Origin: Streptomyces atratus
Lineage (GTDB): Bacteria > Actinomycetota > Actinomycetes > Streptomycetales > Streptomycetaceae
Direction: 5' to 3'
DNA length: 64,000 nt
Assembly: GCF_014648655.1 (NCBI RefSeq)
Contig: NZ_BMRN01000001.1
Location: 186,001 to 250,000 of the forward strand
Position 1 is the first letter of the stretch; each line of letters begins with the position of its first letter. Positions 1 to 7,313 of the stretch are shown piece after piece. The translations under genes were made by a program, and so were the position numbers. Under the pieces are notes generated by a model. That model was not told the DNA's origin and did no database searches. It was given only the letters and a program-made list of their open reading frames with translations.

Positions 1-1
1 A

Positions 2-238
2 CCGAATCTGGCACAGGTGGAGAAGGCCGTCCGCGCGCTGCTGGATGCGGGAGGCACTCTTCCGGTGACCGCGCTCGCCCAGCGTGCGGGTGTACGCGCC
101 AGTGGGGCGGACGGCTTCGGAGCCGTACTGCGGCAACTGCTGAACTACGACAGCGCACAGGTACTGGAGAACCTGCCTGATGGCCGGACGCTTCGGCTCG
201 ACAAGGAACTGCTGCGAGAACAGTTCGGGTTGGGGTAG
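2..238 (+). CDS. pglZ: BREX-2 phosphatase PglZ, C-terminal end (partial)
   Basis: Only the last 78 residues are in the window; the frame is open to the left edge and ends at a TAG. The visible part is a small helical tail ending in [11 protein letters not shown]. On its own it is too short for a firm family call. The assignment comes from context: the next two plus-strand genes are brxD and brxHI, and in type 2 BREX (Pgl) loci these follow pglZ directly. PglZ is an alkaline-phosphatase-superfamily protein needed for the anti-phage activity of Pgl/BREX systems. The genes expected before it (pglW, pglX, pglY) would lie outside the window to the left. A strong hairpin follows the stop. Confidence 0.6.
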   Translation, partial: PNLAQVEKAVRALLDAGGTLPVTALAQRAGVRASGADGFGAVLRQLLNYDSAQVLENLPDGRTLRLDKELLREQFGLG

Positions 239-245
239 GAACCTC

Positions 246-275
246 GGGCCGGGCTGTCGTACGGCAGCCCGGCCC
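246..275. terminator. Hairpin terminator between convergent pglZ and the CBS/HEPN gene
   Basis: An 11-bp perfect GC-rich stem (GGGCCGGGCTG with its complement) closes an 8-nt loop. It sits in the 48-bp gap between two converging genes, so it probably stops transcription from both sides. There is no long T tract, which is common in Streptomyces. Confidence 0.7.
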
Positions 276-286
276 GGTGGACGGCC

Positions 287-1351
287 TCAGGTGATCTGAC
301 GGAGCAGTCCGACGAATTCACGGAGCTCATCGGAGAGTTTCACAGTCAGCGGCTCCGCGTCGAAGTGCGCGATGCTGTTGCGGATTTCACGCACACGGTC
401 GAGCTGACGCACGAACTGTCCCCGGTCGACTCCCGGCCAGCCGAGTGCCTTCCAGTTCTCGTCCGAGAGAGAGCGGAGCGTCGGGTTCTGCTGATCGCCG
501 TCCAGCAGCTTCACGTAGCCGTTGAACATCAGGTCGCTGATCAGTCCCGTCTTCTTTGCTGCCGAGGGCCCCTGCACGGCGCGGATGGCGTCCGCGTCGA
601 GCTTCGCCCCGAGACACTTCCGGAGCCGGGACTCGATCTCCCCCACGACGAAAAAGGGCCAAGCCGTCGTGCCGAACCGGTCAGTGATGTCGGCCGCCGT
701 CACGATTCCGCAGAACGTGCCGTTGTTGGCCCGGACCAGCAGATAGTCGTCGTCGCTGACTCGGGGCAACAGCGTGAAGAAGTCGTGGCGCACATCGACG
801 ACCGGAGCGTCCTCGACCATGGCCTCCGCCAGGACGGCGGCGGACGTGGTCTCGTACACCTTCGCCACCGAGCTCCAGGTGACGACACCGTGCAATGTCG
901 ACCCGCCTTCAATCACAGGAATCTGGGAGTACTTCTTCGTCCGCATGAGGTACGTGACCTCCGTCAGCGCCGTATCCGGTGTCACGGAGAACAGGCCACC
1001 CACCGCGGAGGGGATGTCCCCGATACGCAGGGGCCTCGCCGGCAGCCCGCCAGAAGGTAGCTCCTCGGCGTCGTCGGCCGTCTCGTCATCGGCGTCCTCG
1101 GCCGACTCCTGAGGGGCCGCTTGCTGCCACGGCACCATGTGGATGTCGGCGCGGTTGTTGCAGTTGGCGAAGTACGGCAGCGTGGCGAGGCCGACGTCCT
1201 TGAGCGCCTGCTCGACACGCGGCACGGTCAGATCGTTGCGCAGGCGCGTACCGAACATGGCCATGAGTTCCAGGACGGGAATCTGCTTGCCCTTGAGGGC
1301 GAGGAGCTGTTCCTCGGTGGGATTCTGCAGCACCATCGCACTCACACCCAT
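287..1351 (-). CDS. CBS-pair protein with HEPN-like C-terminal domain
   Basis: A 354-residue protein and the second gene of a minus-strand pair. Residues 1-75 are an unrecognised N-terminal module, 80-100 an acidic linker (SAEDADDETADDAEE), and about 105-226 a tandem CBS pair (KKYSQIPVIEGGSTLHGVVT and GTFCGIVTAADITDRF), which in other proteins binds adenine nucleotides. Residues 230-354 are helical and end with EIRNSIAHFD. R324-N-S-I-A-H329 gives the R-x4-H spacing of HEPN domains, many of which are RNases in toxins and phage-defence proteins. The start overlaps the upstream DUF262 gene by 10 bp; ATG at 1336 is an alternative. Inference: an RNase-type or RNA-binding effector gated by a nucleotide. 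HEPN-like folds without activity also exist, so catalysis is not assured. Confidence 0.72.
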   Translation of the reverse strand: MGVSAMVLQNPTEEQLLALKGKQIPVLELMAMFGTRLRNDLTVPRVEQALKDVGLATLPYFANCNNRADIHMVPWQQAAPQESAEDADDETADDAEELPSGGLPARPLRIGDIPSAVGGLFSVTPDTALTEVTYLMRTKKYSQIPVIEGGSTLHGVVTWSSVAKVYETTSAAVLAEAMVEDAPVVDVRHDFFTLLPRVSDDDYLLVRANNGTFCGIVTAADITDRFGTTAWPFFVVGEIESRLRKCLGAKLDADAIRAVQGPSAAKKTGLISDLMFNGYVKLLDGDQQNPTLRSLSDENWKALGWPGVDRGQFVRQLDRVREIRNSIAHFDAEPLTVKLSDELREFVGLLRQIT

Positions 1352-3150
1352 TCCGTCGCGTCACGGAAGACGGTGCGCTTACCCATGGCAGCCCTGACCA
1401 GATCGCGGAGCTGCTTCGCCCGGTTCTCGTAGAAACGGACGAAGTCCCCCTCCTTCAGGGCATCCACGTCGACGAGGTGGGTGGCCACGACATCCTCGAA
1501 CCATTCGGGGCGCATACCCGATTCGAGCGAGAGCGTCTTGAGATAAGCACCGGGCGGACCGGACATGCTCTTGCTGGCCCGGAGCGACAGCGGGGTTTTG
1601 TTGACGATCGACGTGGCATACCGGGCCCAGGTGGGCTCGTTCCTGGCGATCCACGCCTTGGGGAAGATCAGCCGTACGTCGACCGCGTGCTCCACCAATT
1701 GCGCCGGAGCGAGAGGGCTGTCGGTGAAATACCAGTCCACCGCCCCTTGCTTGATGAGCAGAGCGTAGATCCCCTTGTAGGCGGCGCTGTTGCGAGTCGT
1801 CAGGGTGTCCAGTCGGTCATCGAGAAAGGCCGCCTCGCTGACCGTGTCGGGGGCCGCCTGGTCCTCACCGCGAATCCAGTCGATCAGCTGCTCGACATCC
1901 CTGGTGAAACGCGTTTCCAGCGAACCGCCGTACATCTCGCCGAGCACGCCGCACCAGTACCACTGACTGATGCGCTCGTCGGCGCCCGGGGTGTCCGTCT
2001 CCGTGCCGATGAGTGCGCGCACGGCTGCCAGCGGCACCAACTGCGTCTGGTAGGGCAGATCGCCGGTCCGGACGATTGACTGGCGCTCCAGGAAGCCACC
2101 GACCCAGGTGAAGGCGGCCGCCACCCGGGGCGCCAGCCTCCTGAAGTCCGCGAGTGGCAGATTGAGGAGGTCCCGGCGCTTGCAGGAGACCGATGTACCC
2201 GCTCCGGCCTGCTTGGCCTCCCAGGTGCGGACCAGGGAAACCGCCTGCAGGAAATCGCTGCTGCTCAGGCCGTTCTCCGCCCCGGCCTCAGGTCGGCCGA
2301 AAACCGGATAGGCGGACGTCAGTTCTTTCTTGATCTGCTTCCACTCGTCCGGTAGCCGGTAATAGTCCCCGTGCGCTGCGACATGCTCCTGGTTGCCCGC
2401 GTAGGTGGCTGTCAGCAGCTCGAAGACGTTCAGCGGCACGCCACCGCTGTTCACTCGCTCGAATACGGCGCACACAGCGTCCGTTGTCGTCGTCGACGCG
2501 AGCTTGATCATCGGGACGTCGAACGACAGCATGTTGTGCAGAACCTGGTCCTGGAACTGGCTCCACAGTGGCCAGTTACTGGCGTCTTGCACGAACTCCT
2601 GCTGCCAGGCGCTCACTCGATGCGTGTCAAAGACAAAGTGGAGCGGAAAATATCCGGCGGCACACTCAAGTTCGATTGTGCTCAGATCCAGGATGATCTT
2701 GCGGGCGAAATCCCGCTTCAGCTTGCGGTCTTCGGGCACGGAGACAATCGCGTCGTCACGGTCGGCCGGCGATCCGACGGCTTTGGCGATGTCGACGTAG
2801 TACCAGCACTTCAGGTCGCCTCCCCGGGAATCGACCGTTTCGACCGGGCGGTCCTGATGCAGTGCCTGGAAGAGCGAGGTCATCCGCTGCTGTCCGTCCA
2901 GCAGCAGAAGATCGGGCGTCCGCGCCTCGCCGGACTCCGCCCCCTTCAACGCCCGGGCCTTGAACTGGGACTTGCCACCGGTATGCAGCGACATGACCAC
3001 ACCGAGCGGATACTTCAGCGTCACCGTCGCGATGAGCGCCCTGATCCGCTCGTCGTCCCACTTCCACTGCCGCTGGAAGTCCGGCAATTGGAGGGCGCCG
3101 GATGCAACGTCCTTGAGTACGTCCTTCAGATTCGGATTGTCGAGCGCCAC
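1342..3150 (-). CDS. DUF262 (GmrSD-like) protein with degenerate HNH motif
   Basis: About 602 residues from GTG 3150, which has GGGGGAAG nine bases upstream and follows a good promoter at 3191-3220. The open frame runs up to 3213, but that start would lie at or upstream of the predicted transcript start. The N-terminal DUF262 region carries DGQQRMTSL (the nucleotide-binding/hydrolysis motif of this ParB/Srx-like family) and FERVNSGGVPLNVFEL. The C-terminus resembles a DUF1524 HNH module: IFPKAW followed by SIVNKTPLS. The usual His before IFP is absent (VRLIFPK), so DNA cleavage by the standard HNH mechanism looks unlikely. GmrSD enzymes restrict modified phage DNA. The gene is translationally coupled to the CBS/HEPN gene and inverted relative to the BREX genes around it. 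Confidence 0.78.
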   Translation of the reverse strand: MALDNPNLKDVLKDVASGALQLPDFQRQWKWDDERIRALIATVTLKYPLGVVMSLHTGGKSQFKARALKGAESGEARTPDLLLLDGQQRMTSLFQALHQDRPVETVDSRGGDLKCWYYVDIAKAVGSPADRDDAIVSVPEDRKLKRDFARKIILDLSTIELECAAGYFPLHFVFDTHRVSAWQQEFVQDASNWPLWSQFQDQVLHNMLSFDVPMIKLASTTTTDAVCAVFERVNSGGVPLNVFELLTATYAGNQEHVAAHGDYYRLPDEWKQIKKELTSAYPVFGRPEAGAENGLSSSDFLQAVSLVRTWEAKQAGAGTSVSCKRRDLLNLPLADFRRLAPRVAAAFTWVGGFLERQSIVRTGDLPYQTQLVPLAAVRALIGTETDTPGADERISQWYWCGVLGEMYGGSLETRFTRDVEQLIDWIRGEDQAAPDTVSEAAFLDDRLDTLTTRNSAAYKGIYALLIKQGAVDWYFTDSPLAPAQLVEHAVDVRLIFPKAWIARNEPTWARYATSIVNKTPLSLRASKSMSGPPGAYLKTLSLESGMRPEWFEDVVATHLVDVDALKEGDFVRFYENRAKQLRDLVRAAMGKRTVFRDATEWV

Positions 3151-3190
3151 GCCGCTTCTTCCCCCACCCTGAACAGAACTGTGCACTGAG

Positions 3191-3220
3191 AATCTGACCG
3201 ACGGGTCGCCCAAGTGTCAA
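3191..3220 (-). promoter_or_regulatory. Vegetative-type promoter for the DUF262-CBS/HEPN pair
   Basis: On the minus strand TTGACA (3220-3215) and CAGATT (3196-3191) are separated by 18 bp. This is close to the HrdB consensus. It predicts transcription starting near 3184, about 34 bases before the GTG at 3150. Confidence 0.6.
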
Positions 3221-3299
3221 TCAGCGCAAGCGCTGCACAGTCCTCAACAGCAGAATCCGGCCGCGACCCGAAGCTCTCTGTTGGTGGGAGACTGGCCGG

Positions 3300-4634
3300 G
3301 TGAGTATCGACAGACCCGTACGAACCAGTCCCGTGAGCGCCGCCCGGCGCCGGGATGTGATCGACGCCCTTCGGCGCGGCGCCGTTCCCGAGAGCGGCCT
3401 CGATCTGCTCGCCACCGGACTGGACCGATTCGAGCCGGCGCTCGACGCCGAGCTCGACGCCGTGGCCTCGGGTGCCTCCGTGTTCAAGGCGGTACGGGGC
3501 GAGTACGGGTCCGGCAAGACCTTCTTCACCAGATGGCTCGGCGAGCGCGCCAAGCGGCGCAACTTCGCCGTAGCCGAGATTCAGGTCTCGGAGACCGAGA
3601 CACCACTGCACAAACTGGAGACGGTCTACCGCCGCCTCACCGAGCGGCTGACCACCTCCGGCTTCCCACCGAGTGCACTGCGCCCTGTCGTGGACGCATG
3701 GTTCTACGCACTTGAGGAAGACTCACTCTCCGCAGGCGCCGCGGAGGAGGACCTGGCGGACGCCGTGGACCAGCTGATGGCGGCCCGCCTCACCGACGTA
3801 TCCCGGCACGCCCCATCCTTCGCGACGGCCCTTCGCGGCTACCGGACCGCTCTCACCTCGGGCGACGAAGTGACCGCCGCGGCAGTGATGGCATGGCTGG
3901 GCGGCCAGCCACATGTGGCTGCGTCGGCCCGCAGAGCTGCCGGAGTCCGCGGCGACCTCGACCATTTCGGTGCCTTCGGGTTCCTTCAGGGGCTGCTGAC
4001 GGTGCTGCGCGACTCCGGGCACAAGGGGTTGTTCGTCGTTCTCGACGAGGTGGAGACTCTTCAGCGGGTCCGTTCCGACGCACGTGACAAGGCACTGAAC
4101 GCGCTGCGCCAGCTCATCGACGAGGTGCACTCCGGGCGCTTCCCCGGCCTGTATCTGCTGATAACCGGCACTCCGGCGTTCTACGAAGGCCAGCAGGGGG
4201 TCCAGCGACTCGCGCCCCTGGCGCAGCGGCTCGCCACCGATTTCACCACCGACCCACGTTTCGACAATCCCCGCGCCGTGCAAGTCCGGCTGCCCGGTTT
4301 CACCCAGGACTCATTGGTGGGTCTGGGGATCACCATCCGCGACCTGTACGCGGACGGTGTCCGTGATTCCGAGCGTGTCAGGACTGTTGTGGACGACGCG
4401 TACATTGCCGACCTGGCCGTGGCCGTCGGCGGGGCGCTCGGTGGCAGGGTGGGTGTCGCACCCCGGCTGTTCCTGAAGAAGCTCGTCGGCGACGTTCTGG
4501 ACCGCGTTGACCAATTCGACGACTTCGATCCGCGTCAACACTATGCCTTGACGGTCAAGGTGGCGGAGATGAGCGAGGTCGAACGCAACGCGGCGGCCGC
4601 CGGCCCGGACGAGATCGAACTGGATCTTCCATGA
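3300..4634 (+). CDS. brxD: BREX system ATP-binding protein BrxD
   Basis: A 444-residue P-loop ATPase. Walker A is GEYGSGKTF near residues 66-74 and Walker B is LFVVLDEVE near 244-252. The length and the two motifs fit BrxD, an accessory ATPase of type 2 BREX. The start is GTG 3300, with GGTGGGAG about 10 bases upstream. The stop overlaps the brxHI start by 4 bp, so the two are translationally coupled. In standard type 2 loci this gene follows pglZ; here it is separated from pglZ by an inverted two-gene cassette and probably needs its own promoter in 3220-3300, where I see no clear one. Confidence 0.8.
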   Translation: MSIDRPVRTSPVSAARRRDVIDALRRGAVPESGLDLLATGLDRFEPALDAELDAVASGASVFKAVRGEYGSGKTFFTRWLGERAKRRNFAVAEIQVSETETPLHKLETVYRRLTERLTTSGFPPSALRPVVDAWFYALEEDSLSAGAAEEDLADAVDQLMAARLTDVSRHAPSFATALRGYRTALTSGDEVTAAAVMAWLGGQPHVAASARRAAGVRGDLDHFGAFGFLQGLLTVLRDSGHKGLFVVLDEVETLQRVRSDARDKALNALRQLIDEVHSGRFPGLYLLITGTPAFYEGQQGVQRLAPLAQRLATDFTTDPRFDNPRAVQVRLPGFTQDSLVGLGITIRDLYADGVRDSERVRTVVDDAYIADLAVAVGGALGGRVGVAPRLFLKKLVGDVLDRVDQFDDFDPRQHYALTVKVAEMSEVERNAAAAGPDEIELDLP

Positions 4635-6790
4635 CCGCGGCCCCGGATCCACTGGATCTGCTGCACCCGGGAATCGTCCACCACATCGTGAACACCTTGG
4701 GGTGGCCGGGCCTGCGCCCGCTTCAGGAGGAGGCGATCACACCGCTCGTCGACGGTTCGGACGCATTGCTGCTGGCCCCCACCGCCGGGGGGAAGACCGA
4801 GGCGGCGAGCTTCCCGTTGCTCTCACGCATGGCCCGGGAGAGCTGGACCGGCACCTCGGTCCTCTACGTCTGTCCTCTCAAGGCGCTGTTGAACAATCTG
4901 CTGCCCCGGCTGGAGACGTACACGTCGTGGCTCGGGCGCACAGCGGCGCTCTGGCACGGCGACGTACCGCAGACACGCCGCAAACGCATCCTGCGGGAAC
5001 GCCCGGACGTTCTGCTGACCACTCCGGAGTCTCTGGAGGCCATGCTGGTCAGCACGAATGTCGACCACAAGGCGTTCTTCTCGGGGATACGCAGCATCGT
5101 TGTGGACGAGGTGCACGCCTTCGCCGGGGACGACCGGGGATGGCACCTGCTCACCGTGCTGGAACGGCTGGAGCGCGTGGCCGGACATCCGGTCCAACGG
5201 GTGGGGCTCTCGGCGACCGTGGGGAACCCGGAGCAACTGCTCACCTGGTTGCGGGGGGCCCGGGGCGGCTCGAAGGAGGGCAACCCGCGAGTGATCGCTC
5301 CGCATCTGCGTACCGAGGCGTCGTCGGCACCGCAATCGCCTCCGCCGGGGAACGTCCAGCTCGACTACGTCGGTTCGCTGTCCAACGCAGCCACCGTGAT
5401 CGCGGCCCTGCACAGAGGCGAGAAGCGTCTGGTGTTCTGTGAGTCGCGCAAGCAGGTCGAAGAGCTCGGTGAGGCACTGCGCGCGAAGGGTGTGACCACG
5501 TTCCTGTCCCATGCGTCGCTGTCCGCGGACGAGCGTCGACGCGCAGAGGAAGCCTTCGCGGACGCACGCGACTGCGTGATCGTCTCCACGAGCACCCTGG
5601 AACTCGGCATCGATGTGGGTGATCTCGACCGGGTCATCCAGATCGACGCCCCCGGGACCGTGGCTTCCTTCCTCCAGCGTCTCGGGCGCACCGGACGGCG
5701 CCCGGGATCGACGCGCAACTGCCTGTTCCTGACGCTCGACGAGGCCGGTCTGTTGTCGGCTGCCGCCCTTCTGCTGCTCTGGTCGCGCGGCTGGGTCGAG
5801 CCGGTCATCGCGCCGCCGGAACCCCGGCACATCGTCGCTCAGCAGGTGCTCGCACTCTGCCTTCAGGAGCACCGCGTCGGAGACCGGCTGTGGCAGGACT
5901 GGTGGGGCGGGCTCGGGCCGTTCGGCCCGTCCGCCGAACCGCTCGTACGTCACCTGATCGCGGAGGGCTACCTCAACCGTGACGGCGGAATGCTGTTCAT
6001 CGGCCCCGAGGCCGAACGACGCTTCGGCTACCGGCACTTCATGGATCTGACGGCCGTGTTCACCGCGGCGCCCGAGTTCACTGTCCTGTCCGGCCGCAAC
6101 GAAATCGGCACGACGGACCCTGCGCTGCTCACTGAAGAAATCGCCGGACCGCGGCGGCTGCTGCTCGCCGGGCGCAGTTGGCAGGTGACCTACATCGACT
6201 GGTCGCGGCGCCGCTGCTTCGTCGAGCCGGTGGACGGGGGCGGGAAGGCCCGATGGGGCGGGGTGGGTCTCTCCCGCACCGGGTCCCACGCGCTGACCCG
6301 AGCGGCGCGAGAGGTGCTGCTTGGTCAGACGCCTCCGGTCGACTTCACCCGACGCGCGGACAGCGCCCTCGACCAGGTACGCGAGAAAGGGGCTGAGCTG
6401 GTGCACCCGGATGCCTCGGTTCTCCTGCGAGGCGGGCGCGACACAAATGTGCGCTGGTGGACGTGGGCCGGGTACAAGGCCAACGCGACTCTGGCAGCCT
6501 CGCTCGGTTCCGTCGCCGATCCTTTGCAGCGTCCCACGGACACGTACATCCGGCTCCGTGAAGACATCACGCTTCAAGAATGGAAGCAGGCCAAGTCTGA
6601 TGCAGCGGGGCGTCTGTGCCTTCCCTCGGTGGACCCCCGCGCTCTGCATGGTCTGAAGTTCAGCGCGGCTCTGCCGGCGCGACTGGCCGAGGCGACGCTT
6701 GCCGCCCGCCTTGCCGACCTCGGTGGCGCGGCGGAAGCGCTTCGTGAACCCATCAGGTTCACTTTCGAAGGCCCGCAACAGCGCGGGTGA
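4631..6790 (+). CDS. brxHI: BREX-2 Lhr-like helicase BrxHI
   Basis: A 719-residue superfamily 2 helicase. Visible motifs in order: Walker A APTAGGKTEA near residue 48, DEVH at about 158-161, LSATVGN near 192, a conserved motif V region GIDVGDLDRVIQ, and QRLGRTGRRPG near 347. The C-terminal half (residues 400-719) lacks recognisable domains beyond Lhr-type extensions. BrxHI is the helicase of type 2 BREX systems. The ATG overlaps the brxD stop (ATGA). It is the last gene of the BREX locus in this window; hairpins at 6983-7000 and 7060-7089 follow. Confidence 0.8.
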   Translation: MTAAPDPLDLLHPGIVHHIVNTLGWPGLRPLQEEAITPLVDGSDALLLAPTAGGKTEAASFPLLSRMARESWTGTSVLYVCPLKALLNNLLPRLETYTSWLGRTAALWHGDVPQTRRKRILRERPDVLLTTPESLEAMLVSTNVDHKAFFSGIRSIVVDEVHAFAGDDRGWHLLTVLERLERVAGHPVQRVGLSATVGNPEQLLTWLRGARGGSKEGNPRVIAPHLRTEASSAPQSPPPGNVQLDYVGSLSNAATVIAALHRGEKRLVFCESRKQVEELGEALRAKGVTTFLSHASLSADERRRAEEAFADARDCVIVSTSTLELGIDVGDLDRVIQIDAPGTVASFLQRLGRTGRRPGSTRNCLFLTLDEAGLLSAAALLLLWSRGWVEPVIAPPEPRHIVAQQVLALCLQEHRVGDRLWQDWWGGLGPFGPSAEPLVRHLIAEGYLNRDGGMLFIGPEAERRFGYRHFMDLTAVFTAAPEFTVLSGRNEIGTTDPALLTEEIAGPRRLLLAGRSWQVTYIDWSRRRCFVEPVDGGGKARWGGVGLSRTGSHALTRAAREVLLGQTPPVDFTRRADSALDQVREKGAELVHPDASVLLRGGRDTNVRWWTWAGYKANATLAASLGSVADPLQRPTDTYIRLREDITLQEWKQAKSDAAGRLCLPSVDPRALHGLKFSAALPARLAEATLAARLADLGGAAEALREPIRFTFEGPQQRG

Positions 6791-7313
6791 CATGCGGTGC
6801 AAGCCAGGCATGGGCACAGCCGGTCGGACAGGCCGGTGCGTCGGCCAGCCTGGGTACCGGCCCAAAGAAATTCACGGAAGCTCAGAGGAACGGTGCCGGG
6901 CGCGGACCCGGATGCCCAGGCGGACGGCTCTCCGGTGATGACGCCCCCGGGTGTGCCGCTCCCTCGTGGTCGATTCCACAGAGCACCCCTGTCGGGGTGC
7001 ACGCCAGTCGCGGCATCGGTCACTTCATCCGGCGCCGACGCCGGTTCGGCGCGGCCCGTGTCGACCCGTCCAGTGGCGGACGGGTCGACAGCGCCCGGAC
7101 CGCACCGGGGACCGGAGGATGTGACGAGACATCCCCTCGGCCGACATATTTACGTCGATTCATCATGAACTACACCATGACCTAAGCCACTTGGTCGATT
7201 CTTGGTGAATGCATACCCCCTGCATGAGGTGTTCCTCGCCAGAGTGGCGCATTACATGTGCACATCATCCGGCACATGCTCCACACGCGAAGAACCACAT
7301 CGCAGGGGGTTAC
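6791..7313. other. Intergenic region between brxHI and the S53 peptidase
   Basis: There is no convincing gene in these 520 bases. Short open frames on both strands have weak codon bias and no start signals. Two hairpins stand out: GCACCCC/GGGGTGC with a 4-nt loop at 6983-7000, and the stronger one at 7060-7089 listed separately. The stretch 7140-7260 is unusually AT-rich for this genome and probably holds the peptidase promoter, but I cannot point to a clear -35/-10 pair. Confidence 0.5.
7060..7089 (+). terminator. Perfect 12-bp hairpin downstream of brxHI
   Basis: GTCGACCCGTCC and GGACGGGTCGAC form a 12-bp perfect stem around the loop AGTGGC. No T tract follows. It lies 270 bp after the brxHI stop and is likely a terminator marking the end of the BREX locus. 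Confidence 0.55.

Noticed and set aside
4823..6865. Minus-strand open frame of 680 codons in brxHI
   Set aside because: Shadow of a helicase gene with clear motifs on the plus strand.
6574..7023. Minus-strand Cys-rich open frame after brxHI
   Set aside because: Weak third-position bias and half of it is the antisense of brxHI.
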